From an uncultured Pelagibacteraceae bacterium (GTDB taxonomy: Bacteria > Pseudomonadota > Alphaproteobacteria > Pelagibacterales > Pelagibacteraceae), in the NCBI GenBank assembly GCA_902567785.1, contig CACFOR010000002.1, forward strand, positions 62,001 to 126,000: DNA of 64,000 bases, read 5' to 3'. The notes beneath the pieces were generated by a model. That model did no database searches. It was not told the DNA's origin and worked only from the letters and a program-made list of their open reading frames with translations. Both the position numbers and the translations under genes were made by a program. Positions within the stretch are counted from its first letter, which is position 1. The number at the start of each line of letters is the position of its first letter. Below, in pieces: positions 17,517-25,534 of this stretch.

Positions 17517-17794
17517 AAAGGTGTTGATATTTTTTTAAATAATAGTTTATTCATATATTTTATAAAATTGTTAAAGTTATTAAAAATAACAAACAACAAA
17601 TTAAGTTAGTTATAAACGTTGGTAAAATATAAACAAAATATTATAAACATTAACAAAATATAACATATGTAATTAAATCAATAGTTTATAATGTATATTA
17701 TTAACAGATCTTATGGATAAATTGTAGACAACTAATTAATACCATTATTAACATGACCTAATAATACTATTAAACTTATTTATATATTTATTTA
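17517..17794. other. oriC: Putative chromosomal origin of replication (oriC) between ppsR and hemE
   Basis: This 278-base, gene-free, very AT-rich spacer is one of the largest gaps in the window. It lies between the DUF299/RP001 homologue and hemE, the gene pair that flanks the characterised Caulobacter origin and is conserved in alphaproteobacteria. It holds TATGGATAA at 17712-17720, 8 of 9 matches to the DnaA box TGTGGATAA. The word TTATAAAC is iterated at 17610 and 17641 on the plus strand and at 17684-17691 inverted; TTATAAACA at 17641 matches TTATCCACA at 7 of 9 positions. Genes on both sides read outward. parA, parB and a parS site lie about 11-12 kb away. No good TTAA-N7-TTAA CtrA site was found. 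Confidence 0.72.
17610..17663 (+). repeat. Two imperfect 23-bp direct repeats in the origin region
   Basis: TTATAAACGTTGGTAAAATA at 17610 and TTATAAACATTAACAAAATA at 17641, each extended by TAA, form two 23-base units (17610-17632 and 17641-17663) identical at 19 of 23 positions. The repeat period is 31 bases, about three helical turns, which would place bound proteins on one face of the DNA. A further inverted TTATAAAC lies at 17684-17691. These look like iterons or degenerate DnaA sites. Confidence 0.55.
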
Positions 17795-18805
17795 ATGAAC
17801 GAAAAATTGAGAAATTGTATTGAAAAGAAAACAACTTCTTATACACCCATTTGGTTTATGAGACAGGCTGGAAGGTATTTGCCTGAGTTTAGAGAAATAA
17901 GAAAAAAAAATCCAGACTTTATAAAATTATGTTTAAACGAAAGGTTATCAGCTGAAATTTCACTTCAACCAATTAAAAGATTCGACTTAGATGCAGTTAT
18001 AATATTTTCCGATATCTTAATGATACCATATGGTCTTGGACAAAAAATTGAATTCAAAAAGGGAATTGGGCCGATTTTGGGAGATTTAAATTTTAACGTT
18101 ATTCTTAATACAAAACCAAATGATTTTATTGAAAAATTATCTCCAGTATATGAAGCAATAAAAAGAGTAAAAAAAGAAGCAAAAGATAAAAACCTTATCG
18201 GCTTTGTTGGGGCTCCTTGGACATTATTAATGTACATGTTGAATAAAAAATCTCCAAAAAACAACTTTGATATAAATAAAATTATTAAAAATAAAAGTTT
18301 AATGAGAGATTTAATTATAAAATTAGAAGATATAATTTTTTTACATACGAAAGAACAAATTAAAGCTGGGGCGGATATTATTCAAATATTTGATTCTTGG
18401 GCTGGTTTATTACCAAAAAACAAACTTTCAGAGTACTGTTATATTCCTACTTCGAAGATAGTAAAAAATATAAAATCATTAGAAATTCCAGTGATATGTT
18501 TTCCAAAAGGAATTGGAGAAAATTATATAGATTTTTGTTCTGCAGTTGAACCGAGTTGTATAAGTATAGATTATGAAATTGAACCACAATGGATCAAAGA
18601 AAATTTACATGGAACACCAGTGCAGGGAGGATTGGATCCAAAAATATTATTAGGTGACAGAGAAGAAATAAAAAAAAATATTAATAAATACCTCGATGTA
18701 TTTAAGGATTATCCTTATATTTTTAATTTAGGTCATGGTGTTTTACCAGAAACAAAACCCGAAACAATCGAATATGTAATCCAAACAATTAGAAATAAAA
18801 AATAA
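17795..18805 (+). CDS. hemE: Uroporphyrinogen decarboxylase
   Basis: Decarboxylates uroporphyrinogen III to coproporphyrinogen III in heme synthesis. It has 336 residues. The signature PIWFMRQAGRYLPEFREIRKK (from about residue 19) holds the substrate Arg residues. IIFSDILMIPYGLG contains the catalytic Asp region, GFVGAPWTLLMYML is conserved, and NLGHGVLPETKPE closes the active site. It is the first rightward gene after the origin-like spacer. hemH follows after one base. Confidence 0.98.
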   Translation: MNEKLRNCIEKKTTSYTPIWFMRQAGRYLPEFREIRKKNPDFIKLCLNERLSAEISLQPIKRFDLDAVIIFSDILMIPYGLGQKIEFKKGIGPILGDLNFNVILNTKPNDFIEKLSPVYEAIKRVKKEAKDKNLIGFVGAPWTLLMYMLNKKSPKNNFDINKIIKNKSLMRDLIIKLEDIIFLHTKEQIKAGADIIQIFDSWAGLLPKNKLSEYCYIPTSKIVKNIKSLEIPVICFPKGIGENYIDFCSAVEPSCISIDYEIEPQWIKENLHGTPVQGGLDPKILLGDREEIKKNINKYLDVFKDYPYIFNLGHGVLPETKPETIEYVIQTIRNKK

Positions 18806-18806
18806 A

Positions 18807-19820
18807 ATGAAAAAAGCGGTTATTCTATTTAATCTAGGGGGGCCCGATAAATTAGAAAGTGTTGAATCATTCCTTTTTAATTTATTTAATGATCCCGCAA
18901 TAATAAGTATACCTTCAATTATCAGATATCCTTTAGCAAAGTTTATTTCTAAAAGAAGAGCACCAATAGCTAAAAATATTTACAGAGAAATTGGAAATAA
19001 ATCTCCAATACTTGAACTTACCCAAGAACAAGCAAAAAGTTTAGAAAATAGTTTATCCAAAGAAGGAAATTATAAATGTTTTGTTGTTATGAGGTGCTGG
19101 CATCCAAGAGCTAAGAAAATTATAAAAGAAGTAAAAGAATATAACCCAGACGAAATAGTGCTTTTACCTCTTTATCCGCAATATTCAGCCTCAACATCTG
19201 GTTCTTCCATAAAAGAATGGAATGATTTGTGTAAAAAAGAAAACTTTAATATTAAAACTAAAACTATTTGTTGTTATCCAACAGAAAACAATTTTTTAAA
19301 ATCTCACGCATTCCTTATTAAAAAAACAATAAATAATTTAGATAAAAATTTTAAATTACTTTTTTCAGCCCATGGCTTACCCGAAAATAAAATAAAAAAA
19401 GGTGATCCTTATCAGTGGCAAGTAGAGCAAACTGTTCAAGGAATAATGTCTAAATTAACTAATGAAAATATAGATTATATAATAAGTTATCAAAGTCGTG
19501 TTGGACCCCTAAAATGGATTGGACCATCTACAGATGAAGTAATTGTTAAATATTCTAAAGAAAAAAAGGGTATTGTTATAGTTCCTGTAGCTTTTGTTTC
19601 AGAACACTCAGAAACCTTAGTAGAATTAGATATTGAATATAAAAAATTAGCAGAAAAAAATGGTTGTAGTTTCTATAAAAGAGTACCAGCATTAGGCATA
19701 GAGGAGAATTTTATTAAGGGACTTACAGAGCTAGTTTTGCAACAAGAAACAAGAGGAAATTTTGTTTCATCTGTAATGTGTCCAAATAAATATGCAAAAT
19801 GCCCATGTTTAGAAATATGA
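18807..19820 (+). CDS. hemH: Ferrochelatase
   Basis: Inserts Fe2+ into protoporphyrin IX, the last step of protoheme synthesis. The 337 residues open with VILFNLGGPDKLESVESFL. LLFSAHGLPENKIKKGDPY holds the catalytic His, and VPVAFVSEHSETLVELD the Glu-rich second active-site helix. The C-terminal tail has three clustered Cys (MCPNKYAKCPC), which may relate to the iron-sulfur cluster of some alphaproteobacterial ferrochelatases; that is inference. It lies directly downstream of hemE and 3 bases upstream of a PhyH-type dioxygenase. Confidence 0.97.
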   Translation: MKKAVILFNLGGPDKLESVESFLFNLFNDPAIISIPSIIRYPLAKFISKRRAPIAKNIYREIGNKSPILELTQEQAKSLENSLSKEGNYKCFVVMRCWHPRAKKIIKEVKEYNPDEIVLLPLYPQYSASTSGSSIKEWNDLCKKENFNIKTKTICCYPTENNFLKSHAFLIKKTINNLDKNFKLLFSAHGLPENKIKKGDPYQWQVEQTVQGIMSKLTNENIDYIISYQSRVGPLKWIGPSTDEVIVKYSKEKKGIVIVPVAFVSEHSETLVELDIEYKKLAEKNGCSFYKRVPALGIEENFIKGLTELVLQQETRGNFVSSVMCPNKYAKCPCLEI

Positions 19821-19823
19821 AAA

Positions 19824-20651
19824 ATGAATGCTTTAAACACAAAACAACTTGCAGATTATGAAGAGAATGGATTTGTTGCACCTATAAATGTTTTATCATT
19901 AAAAGAAGCAACAGAAATTAATAAAGAAATAGAATACATTGAAAAAAAATGGCCCGACGAATTAGTTGGTTTGGGTAGGAATAATGTACATTATATTTCA
20001 CCTGTTTTTGATCAGGTTTGCCATAATTCTAAAATTTTAGATGCAGTAGAAAGTATTATTGGAAAAGATATTTTAGTTGGCGGGACCACATTATTTATAA
20101 AAAATCCAGATAAAAAAGGTTTTGTGAGTTGGCACCAAGATGCAAAATATATTGGTTTTGAACCTTATAATTGGGTGACAGCATGGTTAGCTATTACAGA
20201 TGCTAATGAAGAAAATGGCTGCATGAGAATGTGGTCAGGATCTCATAAAGAAAAAATCAAAGATCATAAAGATACATATGATCAAAATAATTTATTAACG
20301 CGCGGTCAAACTGTTCAAAATGTTCCAATTGCAAAAACCACACCTAATATACTTAAAGCTGGCCAATTATCCCTTCATCATCCAATGATTGTCCATGGAT
20401 CTGGACCCAATAAAAGTAATCAAAGAAGAATTGGTTTTGTTATTCAAAGCTATATAGGAACTAATGTTGATCAAGTATTAGGAAAGATTTATGTGCAACA
20501 AGCAAGAGGTAAAGACACATTTCAATATCATGAACATACAAAAAGACCAGTTGAATTAATGAGTAAAAAAGACATAGAATTAAAAAATAAAGCAAACGAG
20601 GAATTGTCAAAAATCTTTTATAAAGATGCTAAAAAAATAGGAAAATATTAA
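19824..20651 (+). CDS. Phytanoyl-CoA dioxygenase (PhyH) family Fe(II)/2-oxoglutarate oxygenase
   Basis: A 275-residue double-stranded beta-helix oxygenase. The metal facial triad is visible as His-x-Asp in SWHQDAKYIGF (about residues 101-111) and the distal His in HHPMIVHGSGPN, followed by the 2-oxoglutarate Arg in NQRRIGFVIQ. The Asp of HxD is kept, so it should hydroxylate rather than halogenate. AWLAITDANEENGCMRMWSGSH is also a family feature. The substrate is unknown. It sits between hemH and a DUF1989 gene with 3- and 0-base gaps, so it is almost certainly co-transcribed with both. Neither gene belongs to heme synthesis, which suggests insertion into a heme operon. Confidence 0.9.
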   Translation: MNALNTKQLADYEENGFVAPINVLSLKEATEINKEIEYIEKKWPDELVGLGRNNVHYISPVFDQVCHNSKILDAVESIIGKDILVGGTTLFIKNPDKKGFVSWHQDAKYIGFEPYNWVTAWLAITDANEENGCMRMWSGSHKEKIKDHKDTYDQNNLLTRGQTVQNVPIAKTTPNILKAGQLSLHHPMIVHGSGPNKSNQRRIGFVIQSYIGTNVDQVLGKIYVQQARGKDTFQYHEHTKRPVELMSKKDIELKNKANEELSKIFYKDAKKIGKY

Positions 20652-21464
20652 ATGAACGCCAAACCTATAATTTGCTATCCTAAAGAAAAACTAAAACCTT
20701 CTAATCTAAAAATTTATCAAGAAGCAAAAAAGAATTTAAAAGTTATAAATGAAGTTATTATTCCTCCTAGGGACGCCAAATGTTTTCAAGTTAAAGCAGG
20801 TCAATTTTTTAGAATCGAAAATATCGAAGGTCCACAAGTTGGAGATTTAAACCTTTTTAATTCTGATAATTTAGATGAAAAATTTTACTCTGGAAAAACT
20901 AGAGCATTACATGGAACACATATATCAACCGGCGATCAAATGTGGAGCAGTTTTCCTTATTTACGACCTTTAGCAACTATTACAAAAGATACACTTGATT
21001 GGTATGGAATAGATGACGATGGCGGGTCTGTGCATGATGTAATTGGAACACGATGTGATCCCTATACTGAAAAATTACTAGCAGGAAACGATTATCATTA
21101 TTGTTGTCATTCAAATTTAATAAGAGCTTTAGCAAAAGAAAAAAATATTAAAACAAATGAATCAGAAAAATATATTCATGATGTTCTAAATGTTTTTATG
21201 TGCACTGGATTTACTAAAGATACTCATCAATATTTTATGAAGGCAAGTCCAACAAAACCAGGCGATCATTTAGAATTTTTTGCTGAAATAAATTTGCTTG
21301 GAGTTTTATCCTCTTGTCCTGGTGGCGATTGTGGGTCTGAACATTCTTCTGATAAGGCAAAATGCTATCCATTAAAAGTTACAACTTTTTCAACAGATAA
21401 AACAAATCTAAAAGGGTGGTCTTCTCCCGAAGTATCTGCATATAATAGAAAACATGGATTATAA
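20652..21464 (+). CDS. DUF1989 (urea carboxylase-associated type) domain protein
   Basis: A 270-residue protein of the DUF1989 family. GQFFRIENIEGPQVGDLNLF opens the domain, followed by GDQMWSSFPYLRPLATIT, DDDGGSVHDVIGTRCDPY and YCCHSNLIRAL. The C-terminal SSCPGGDCGSEH gives a Cys/His set that could bind metal. Relatives are found with urea carboxylase or amino-nitrogen catabolic genes; several are annotated as aminomethyltransferase-like or urea-related, without a firm reaction. It begins on the base after the dioxygenase stop, and hemJ follows after 2 bases. Pairing with an Fe/2OG oxygenase suggests a two-step oxidation of an N-containing compound, which is inference. Confidence 0.87.
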   Translation: MNAKPIICYPKEKLKPSNLKIYQEAKKNLKVINEVIIPPRDAKCFQVKAGQFFRIENIEGPQVGDLNLFNSDNLDEKFYSGKTRALHGTHISTGDQMWSSFPYLRPLATITKDTLDWYGIDDDGGSVHDVIGTRCDPYTEKLLAGNDYHYCCHSNLIRALAKEKNIKTNESEKYIHDVLNVFMCTGFTKDTHQYFMKASPTKPGDHLEFFAEINLLGVLSSCPGGDCGSEHSSDKAKCYPLKVTTFSTDKTNLKGWSSPEVSAYNRKHGL

Positions 21465-21466
21465 AA

Positions 21467-21910
21467 ATGAATACATATTTGTTGTTTAAATCAATTCATC
21501 TAATAGCCGTAATTTCTTGGATGGCAGGGCTTTTGTATTTACCTAGAATATTTGTTTATCATAGCGAGGCTTTACGAGATAATAAATCTGAAGATTTGAT
21601 ATCTACTTTTAAGATTATGGAAAGAAGGCTTTTTATTTATATTATGAATCCTGCAATGATCGTATCTTGGATATTTGGAATGTTGCTAATCCATACGATT
21701 GGTGTGGAAAATTTTGGTTCATCTTGGCTCCAGTTAAAGTTTATTTTTGTGATTATATTAACCATTTACCATTTCTTTTTGTTTCAATGCTTAAGAAAAT
21801 TTGCCGAAAACAATAACTCTTATTCCCCTAAATTTTATAGAATAATCAACGAAATACCCACTGTTTTGCTAATAGTCATTGTGCTTGTTGTAGTATTTAA
21901 ACCATTATGA
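21467..21910 (+). CDS. hemJ: Protoporphyrinogen IX oxidase, HemJ type
   Basis: A membrane enzyme that oxidises protoporphyrinogen IX to protoporphyrin IX. The 147 residues form four membrane helices. The signature HLIAVISWMAGLLYLPRIFV, with the invariant His near residue 11, is in the first helix, and FHLFQCLRKFAENN-like loop residues follow helix 3. It completes the hemE-hemH-hemJ set, although two unrelated genes separate it from hemH. rho follows after a 65-base gap with no hairpin seen. Confidence 0.94.
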   Translation: MNTYLLFKSIHLIAVISWMAGLLYLPRIFVYHSEALRDNKSEDLISTFKIMERRLFIYIMNPAMIVSWIFGMLLIHTIGVENFGSSWLQLKFIFVIILTIYHFFLFQCLRKFAENNNSYSPKFYRIINEIPTVLLIVIVLVVVFKPL

Positions 21911-21975
21911 GACTTGAAATTTTATAAAAAGCTATTATATTAATAATACGTTTCTCAATAGCAAATCACCAAAAT

Positions 21976-23247
21976 ATGAACTTAGAACAATTAAAAAAGA
22001 AGTCGCCGGCAGAATTAATTTCTCAAGCTGAAAAGCTAGCCATAGAGAATCCGAGCACACTAAGAAAACAAGAGATTTTATTTGCGATACTTAAAAAACT
22101 TGCAGAAAAAAATGAACAAATAACAGCAGGCGGGGTTTTAGAAGTGTTACAAGATGGATTCGGATTTTTAAGAGCTATCGAATCAAATTATTTGCCTGGG
22201 CCAGACGATATTTATGTTAGTCCAAATCAAATTAGAAAATTTGGTTTGAGAACTGGAGACTCCGTTGAAGGCGAAATAAGAGCCCCCAAAGATCAGGAAA
22301 GATATTTTGCTTTATTAAAGGTGGACAAAATAAATTTCGATAATCCAGAGAAGGCTAGACATAAAATTGCTTTTGATAACTTAACTCCTTTATATCCAGA
22401 TAAACAATTAAGGATGGAAGTAGAGTCAACGAAAATTGAAAAGAAACCTGACTTAACCGCTCGAATAATTGATCTTGTAAGTCCTATTGGGAAAGGTCAA
22501 AGATCTTTAATTATTTCACCACCAAAAGCGGGTAAGACTATTATTTTACAAAATATTGCTCATTCAATCGCACAAAATCATCCAGAATGTTATCTAATGG
22601 TTTTACTAATAGATGAGAGGCCCGAAGAAGTCACAGATATGCAAAGATCTGTTAAGGGAGAAGTGATAAGTTCTACTTTTGACGAACCTGCTTCAAGACA
22701 CGTAGCTGTAGCTGAAATGGTTATAGAAAAGGCAAAAAGATTAACAGAGCACAAAAAAGATGTAATTATTCTTTTAGATTCCATAACAAGATTAGGTCGT
22801 GCCTACAACGCAGTAGTTCCTAGTTCGGGAAAGGTACTAACAGGCGGAGTGGACGCAAATGCATTGCAAAGACCGAAAAGATTTTTTGGAGCAGCAAGAA
22901 ACGTCGAACAAGGAGGATCTTTAACAATTATATCAACTGCTTTGGTTGATACCGGCAGCAGAATGGATGAAGTTATATTTGAAGAATTTAAAGGAACTGG
23001 TAACAGTGAATTAATTTTAGACAGAAAAATTTCTGATAAAAGAATTTTCCCAGCTGTAGATATTACAAGATCTGGGACTAGAAGAGAAGAAATGCTATTT
23101 AAAAATGAAGATTTGCTTAAAATGAACGTTTTAAGGAAAATATTAAGTTCAATGGGAACGATGGATGCAATTGAATTCCTCCTTTCTAAATTAAAAAATA
23201 CAAAAAATAATGCTGATTTTTTTGTATCAATGAATAAACCTAGTTAG
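21976..23247 (+). CDS. rho: Transcription termination factor Rho
   Basis: Hexameric RNA helicase that terminates transcription. The 423 residues comprise an N-terminal RNA-binding CSD region ([20 protein letters not shown], then [14 protein letters not shown]). The motor has Walker [30 protein letters not shown], and Walker [17 protein letters not shown]. The R-loop region [16 protein letters not shown] is intact. Its position between hemJ and mnmE is conserved in alphaproteobacteria. Since only one strong intrinsic terminator was seen in this window, Rho may carry much of the termination load. Its stop overlaps the convergent methyltransferase stop (TTAG). Confidence 0.98.
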   Translation: MNLEQLKKKSPAELISQAEKLAIENPSTLRKQEILFAILKKLAEKNEQITAGGVLEVLQDGFGFLRAIESNYLPGPDDIYVSPNQIRKFGLRTGDSVEGEIRAPKDQERYFALLKVDKINFDNPEKARHKIAFDNLTPLYPDKQLRMEVESTKIEKKPDLTARIIDLVSPIGKGQRSLIISPPKAGKTIILQNIAHSIAQNHPECYLMVLLIDERPEEVTDMQRSVKGEVISSTFDEPASRHVAVAEMVIEKAKRLTEHKKDVIILLDSITRLGRAYNAVVPSSGKVLTGGVDANALQRPKRFFGAARNVEQGGSLTIISTALVDTGSRMDEVIFEEFKGTGNSELILDRKISDKRIFPAVDITRSGTRREEMLFKNEDLLKMNVLRKILSSMGTMDAIEFLLSKLKNTKNNADFFVSMNKPS

Positions 23248-23702
23248 TTCCTCTCAAAATCTAATAATTTTTTTTTTAATGAAATACCTCCGCTGCTTGA
23301 AAATCCACCAATATCACCATTAGACTTTATAACTCTGTGGCACGGTATTCCTAAAAGGATTTTATTTTGGCCACAAATTTTACCCACATGACGAGGCGAT
23401 AATTTATATTTCCTTGCAATTTCCCCATAACTTTTGGTTTTACCATACGGTATATTTTTTAATTCTTTCCATACTTTTTTTTGTACTAAATCACCTTCAA
23501 TATGAAAATTTGATTTAATAGATTTTCTTTTTTTAAAAAAAAAATTATTTAAATTAGATTTAAATTTTCTTAGATTGGAACTAACAGATTTGTTTTTGCT
23601 TCTACCGAATTTAACTCTATAAATCTTACCTTTTTTCTCAAAAGCACTAATCCAGCCTATTTTGGTTTTGATCGATAGTGAATTAATCATTTTGTAAACC
23701 AT
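23244..23702 (-). CDS. Methylated-DNA--protein-cysteine methyltransferase (Ogt/Ada C-terminal type)
   Basis: Suicide DNA repair protein that removes alkyl groups from O6-alkylguanine. I start it at ATG 23702 ([17 protein letters not shown]), giving 152 residues; ATG 23690 is the alternative. A start further upstream would run into the divergent TPR gene. The active-site motif is [20 protein letters not shown] with the acceptor Cys. The helix-turn-helix and Arg finger region [22 protein letters not shown] is present. The N-terminal domain is short and Lys-rich. It is convergent with rho (4-base shared stop). Confidence 0.92.
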   Translation of the reverse strand: MVYKMINSLSIKTKIGWISAFEKKGKIYRVKFGRSKNKSVSSNLRKFKSNLNNFFFKKRKSIKSNFHIEGDLVQKKVWKELKNIPYGKTKSYGEIARKYKLSPRHVGKICGQNKILLGIPCHRVIKSNGDIGGFSSSGGISLKKKLLDFERN

Positions 23703-23761
23703 ATCATTAAATGTAAAAATTAAATATATTAATAAACAAATAAATATATTAATAAATAAGT

Positions 23762-25531
23762 ATGAATAAAAAAAATGGACAAACATTAAAAGATATTTTT
23801 GAAGAAGCTTATAGTAGCTACAGAAAAAAAGATTTTAAAAATGCTGAACTTTTTTGCTATAAAATACTTAGCATTGATGCAAATCATTTAGATTCGATTT
23901 CTCTTTTATCTTCTGTATCTGTCCATAAAGGAGACTATGCTAAAGCAAAGAAATTGATGGAAAGAGGTTTGGAGATCGACCCTAAGAATACTAGTTTTTT
24001 AAGCAATTTAGGTACTGCAAATAAAGAACTTGGAAATATAAAAGAAGCAATAAAAATATATAACAAAGCATTAAAAATAAATCCAAATCATACTAATTCC
24101 AATTATAATTTGGGCTTAGCTTATTATAAGTTGGGTGATTTAAAAAATGCAAAAAAATGGCTACAAAAGACAGTTGAAATTCAAAATAATTATGCAGTTG
24201 CTTTTTTAAGTCTTGGCAACGTTCATTTTGATTTGAATGAACTAAAAAGTGCTGTGAGTTGTTATCAAAAAGCTATTGAAATAAATCCAAATATAATAAG
24301 TGCTCATAATAATTTAGGTTTAGTATTTAGAGATCTAAATGATCTTAAAAATGCAACAAGTTGTTACATAAAAGCTATTAAACTTAACCCAGCTTATGCA
24401 CACAGTCACCACAACTTAGCACTGGTCTACAAAGAGCTTGGTGAATTCGGTAAATCAATAAAATCACATGAAGATGCAATAAAATATGAAAGTGAAAATT
24501 TAATGCATTATCATTTTTTGAGTGAACTAAAAAAAGAAGTATTAGATTCTGACTTAAAAAATAAGGTACAAAAAATTTTATCAAATAAGAATCCAGCAAC
24601 GGTCAATTTAGCTTATGGAAATTACCTATTAGCGAAATATGAGAATAAAGATAAAAATTACCAAAAAGAATTAACACATTTAATCGAGGGGCATAAAAAT
24701 TTTTTTAATATTCATAAGGCAAAATTTGACTTAAATAATAAGTTTTGTTTTGAGGATGTTCATCAGATAATGCAAGGTGCAAAGTTAACAAAATTAACTA
24801 AAAAAAATAAAATTGATTTAAAGCCAATCTTTATTGTTGGAGTACCAAGATGTGGTTCAACCGTTATTGAAAGAATCATTGGATCTGGAAAAAAATTTAT
24901 CCCAATAGGTGAAGAAACGGGAATTATAGGAAAATACATACAACAGAAAGTTTTAGAAAAAAAATCACTAAACTTGGGGGCGACTGAAGAAATTAGGAAT
25001 GAATTATATAATATTTATAAAGAAAGAGGATTAGTTTCAGAAAAATATAACTATACTTTTACTGATAAATCATTAGATAATTTTTTCTATTTAAAACTGT
25101 TAAAAGAAATTTATCCAAAGTCAAAAATAATTAACTGCAAAAGAAATGTTCTTTCTTCAATAATGTCAATTTTTCAGAATAATTTAACTGTATTAGCGTG
25201 GACACATAATCTAGATAATATTTTTAAATATTTTGATAATTATTTGAAAATTATTAGAAATTATAAAGAATCAGATCCCGATCTTTTTTATGAATTACAA
25301 TTTGAGGAATTAATTAATAATCCAGAAGAAGAATCAAAGAAATTAATGAAATATTGTGATTTACCATGGGATAAAAAATGTTTGGAATTTCATAAAAGAA
25401 AAGAACTATTTTCTAAAACTGCTAGCAATATACAAATTAGGAAGGCCATATATAAGGATCCAGTTGATAAATATTTCCCCTATAAAAAATTGCTAGATAA
25501 GTACGCAAAAAGATATATTTGGTTTAATTAG
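23762..25531 (+). CDS. TPR-repeat protein with C-terminal sulfotransferase domain
   Basis: A 589-residue fusion. Residues about 10-260 hold a series of tetratricopeptide repeats with the usual pattern, for example AIKIYNKALKINPNHTNSNY and AVSCYQKAIEINPNIISAHN. From about 350 a PAPS-dependent sulfotransferase-type domain follows, with the 5'-phosphosulfate loop PIFIVGVPRCGSTVIERIIG and the 3'-phosphate region KIINCKRNVLSSIMSIFQNN. It has no signal peptide. The TPR part may bind a protein partner or acceptor. The substrate is unknown; members are common in marine alphaproteobacteria. It lies between rho and mnmE, where most alphaproteobacteria have no such gene, so it is an accessory insertion near the origin. 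Confidence 0.92.
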   Translation: MNKKNGQTLKDIFEEAYSSYRKKDFKNAELFCYKILSIDANHLDSISLLSSVSVHKGDYAKAKKLMERGLEIDPKNTSFLSNLGTANKELGNIKEAIKIYNKALKINPNHTNSNYNLGLAYYKLGDLKNAKKWLQKTVEIQNNYAVAFLSLGNVHFDLNELKSAVSCYQKAIEINPNIISAHNNLGLVFRDLNDLKNATSCYIKAIKLNPAYAHSHHNLALVYKELGEFGKSIKSHEDAIKYESENLMHYHFLSELKKEVLDSDLKNKVQKILSNKNPATVNLAYGNYLLAKYENKDKNYQKELTHLIEGHKNFFNIHKAKFDLNNKFCFEDVHQIMQGAKLTKLTKKNKIDLKPIFIVGVPRCGSTVIERIIGSGKKFIPIGEETGIIGKYIQQKVLEKKSLNLGATEEIRNELYNIYKERGLVSEKYNYTFTDKSLDNFFYLKLLKEIYPKSKIINCKRNVLSSIMSIFQNNLTVLAWTHNLDNIFKYFDNYLKIIRNYKESDPDLFYELQFEELINNPEEESKKLMKYCDLPWDKKCLEFHKRKELFSKTASNIQIRKAIYKDPVDKYFPYKKLLDKYAKRYIWFN

Positions 25532-25534
25532 TGA

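Noticed and set aside
17517-17794. CtrA binding sites (TTAA-N7-TTAA) in the origin spacer
   Set aside because: TTAA pairs exist but with spacings of 5 or 8, not 7, and AT richness makes chance pairs likely.
23703-23786. Upstream start of the methylated-DNA methyltransferase at 23786
   Set aside because: It would overlap the divergent TPR gene by 25 bases and add a low-complexity Phe/Ile-rich leader without similarity to the family.
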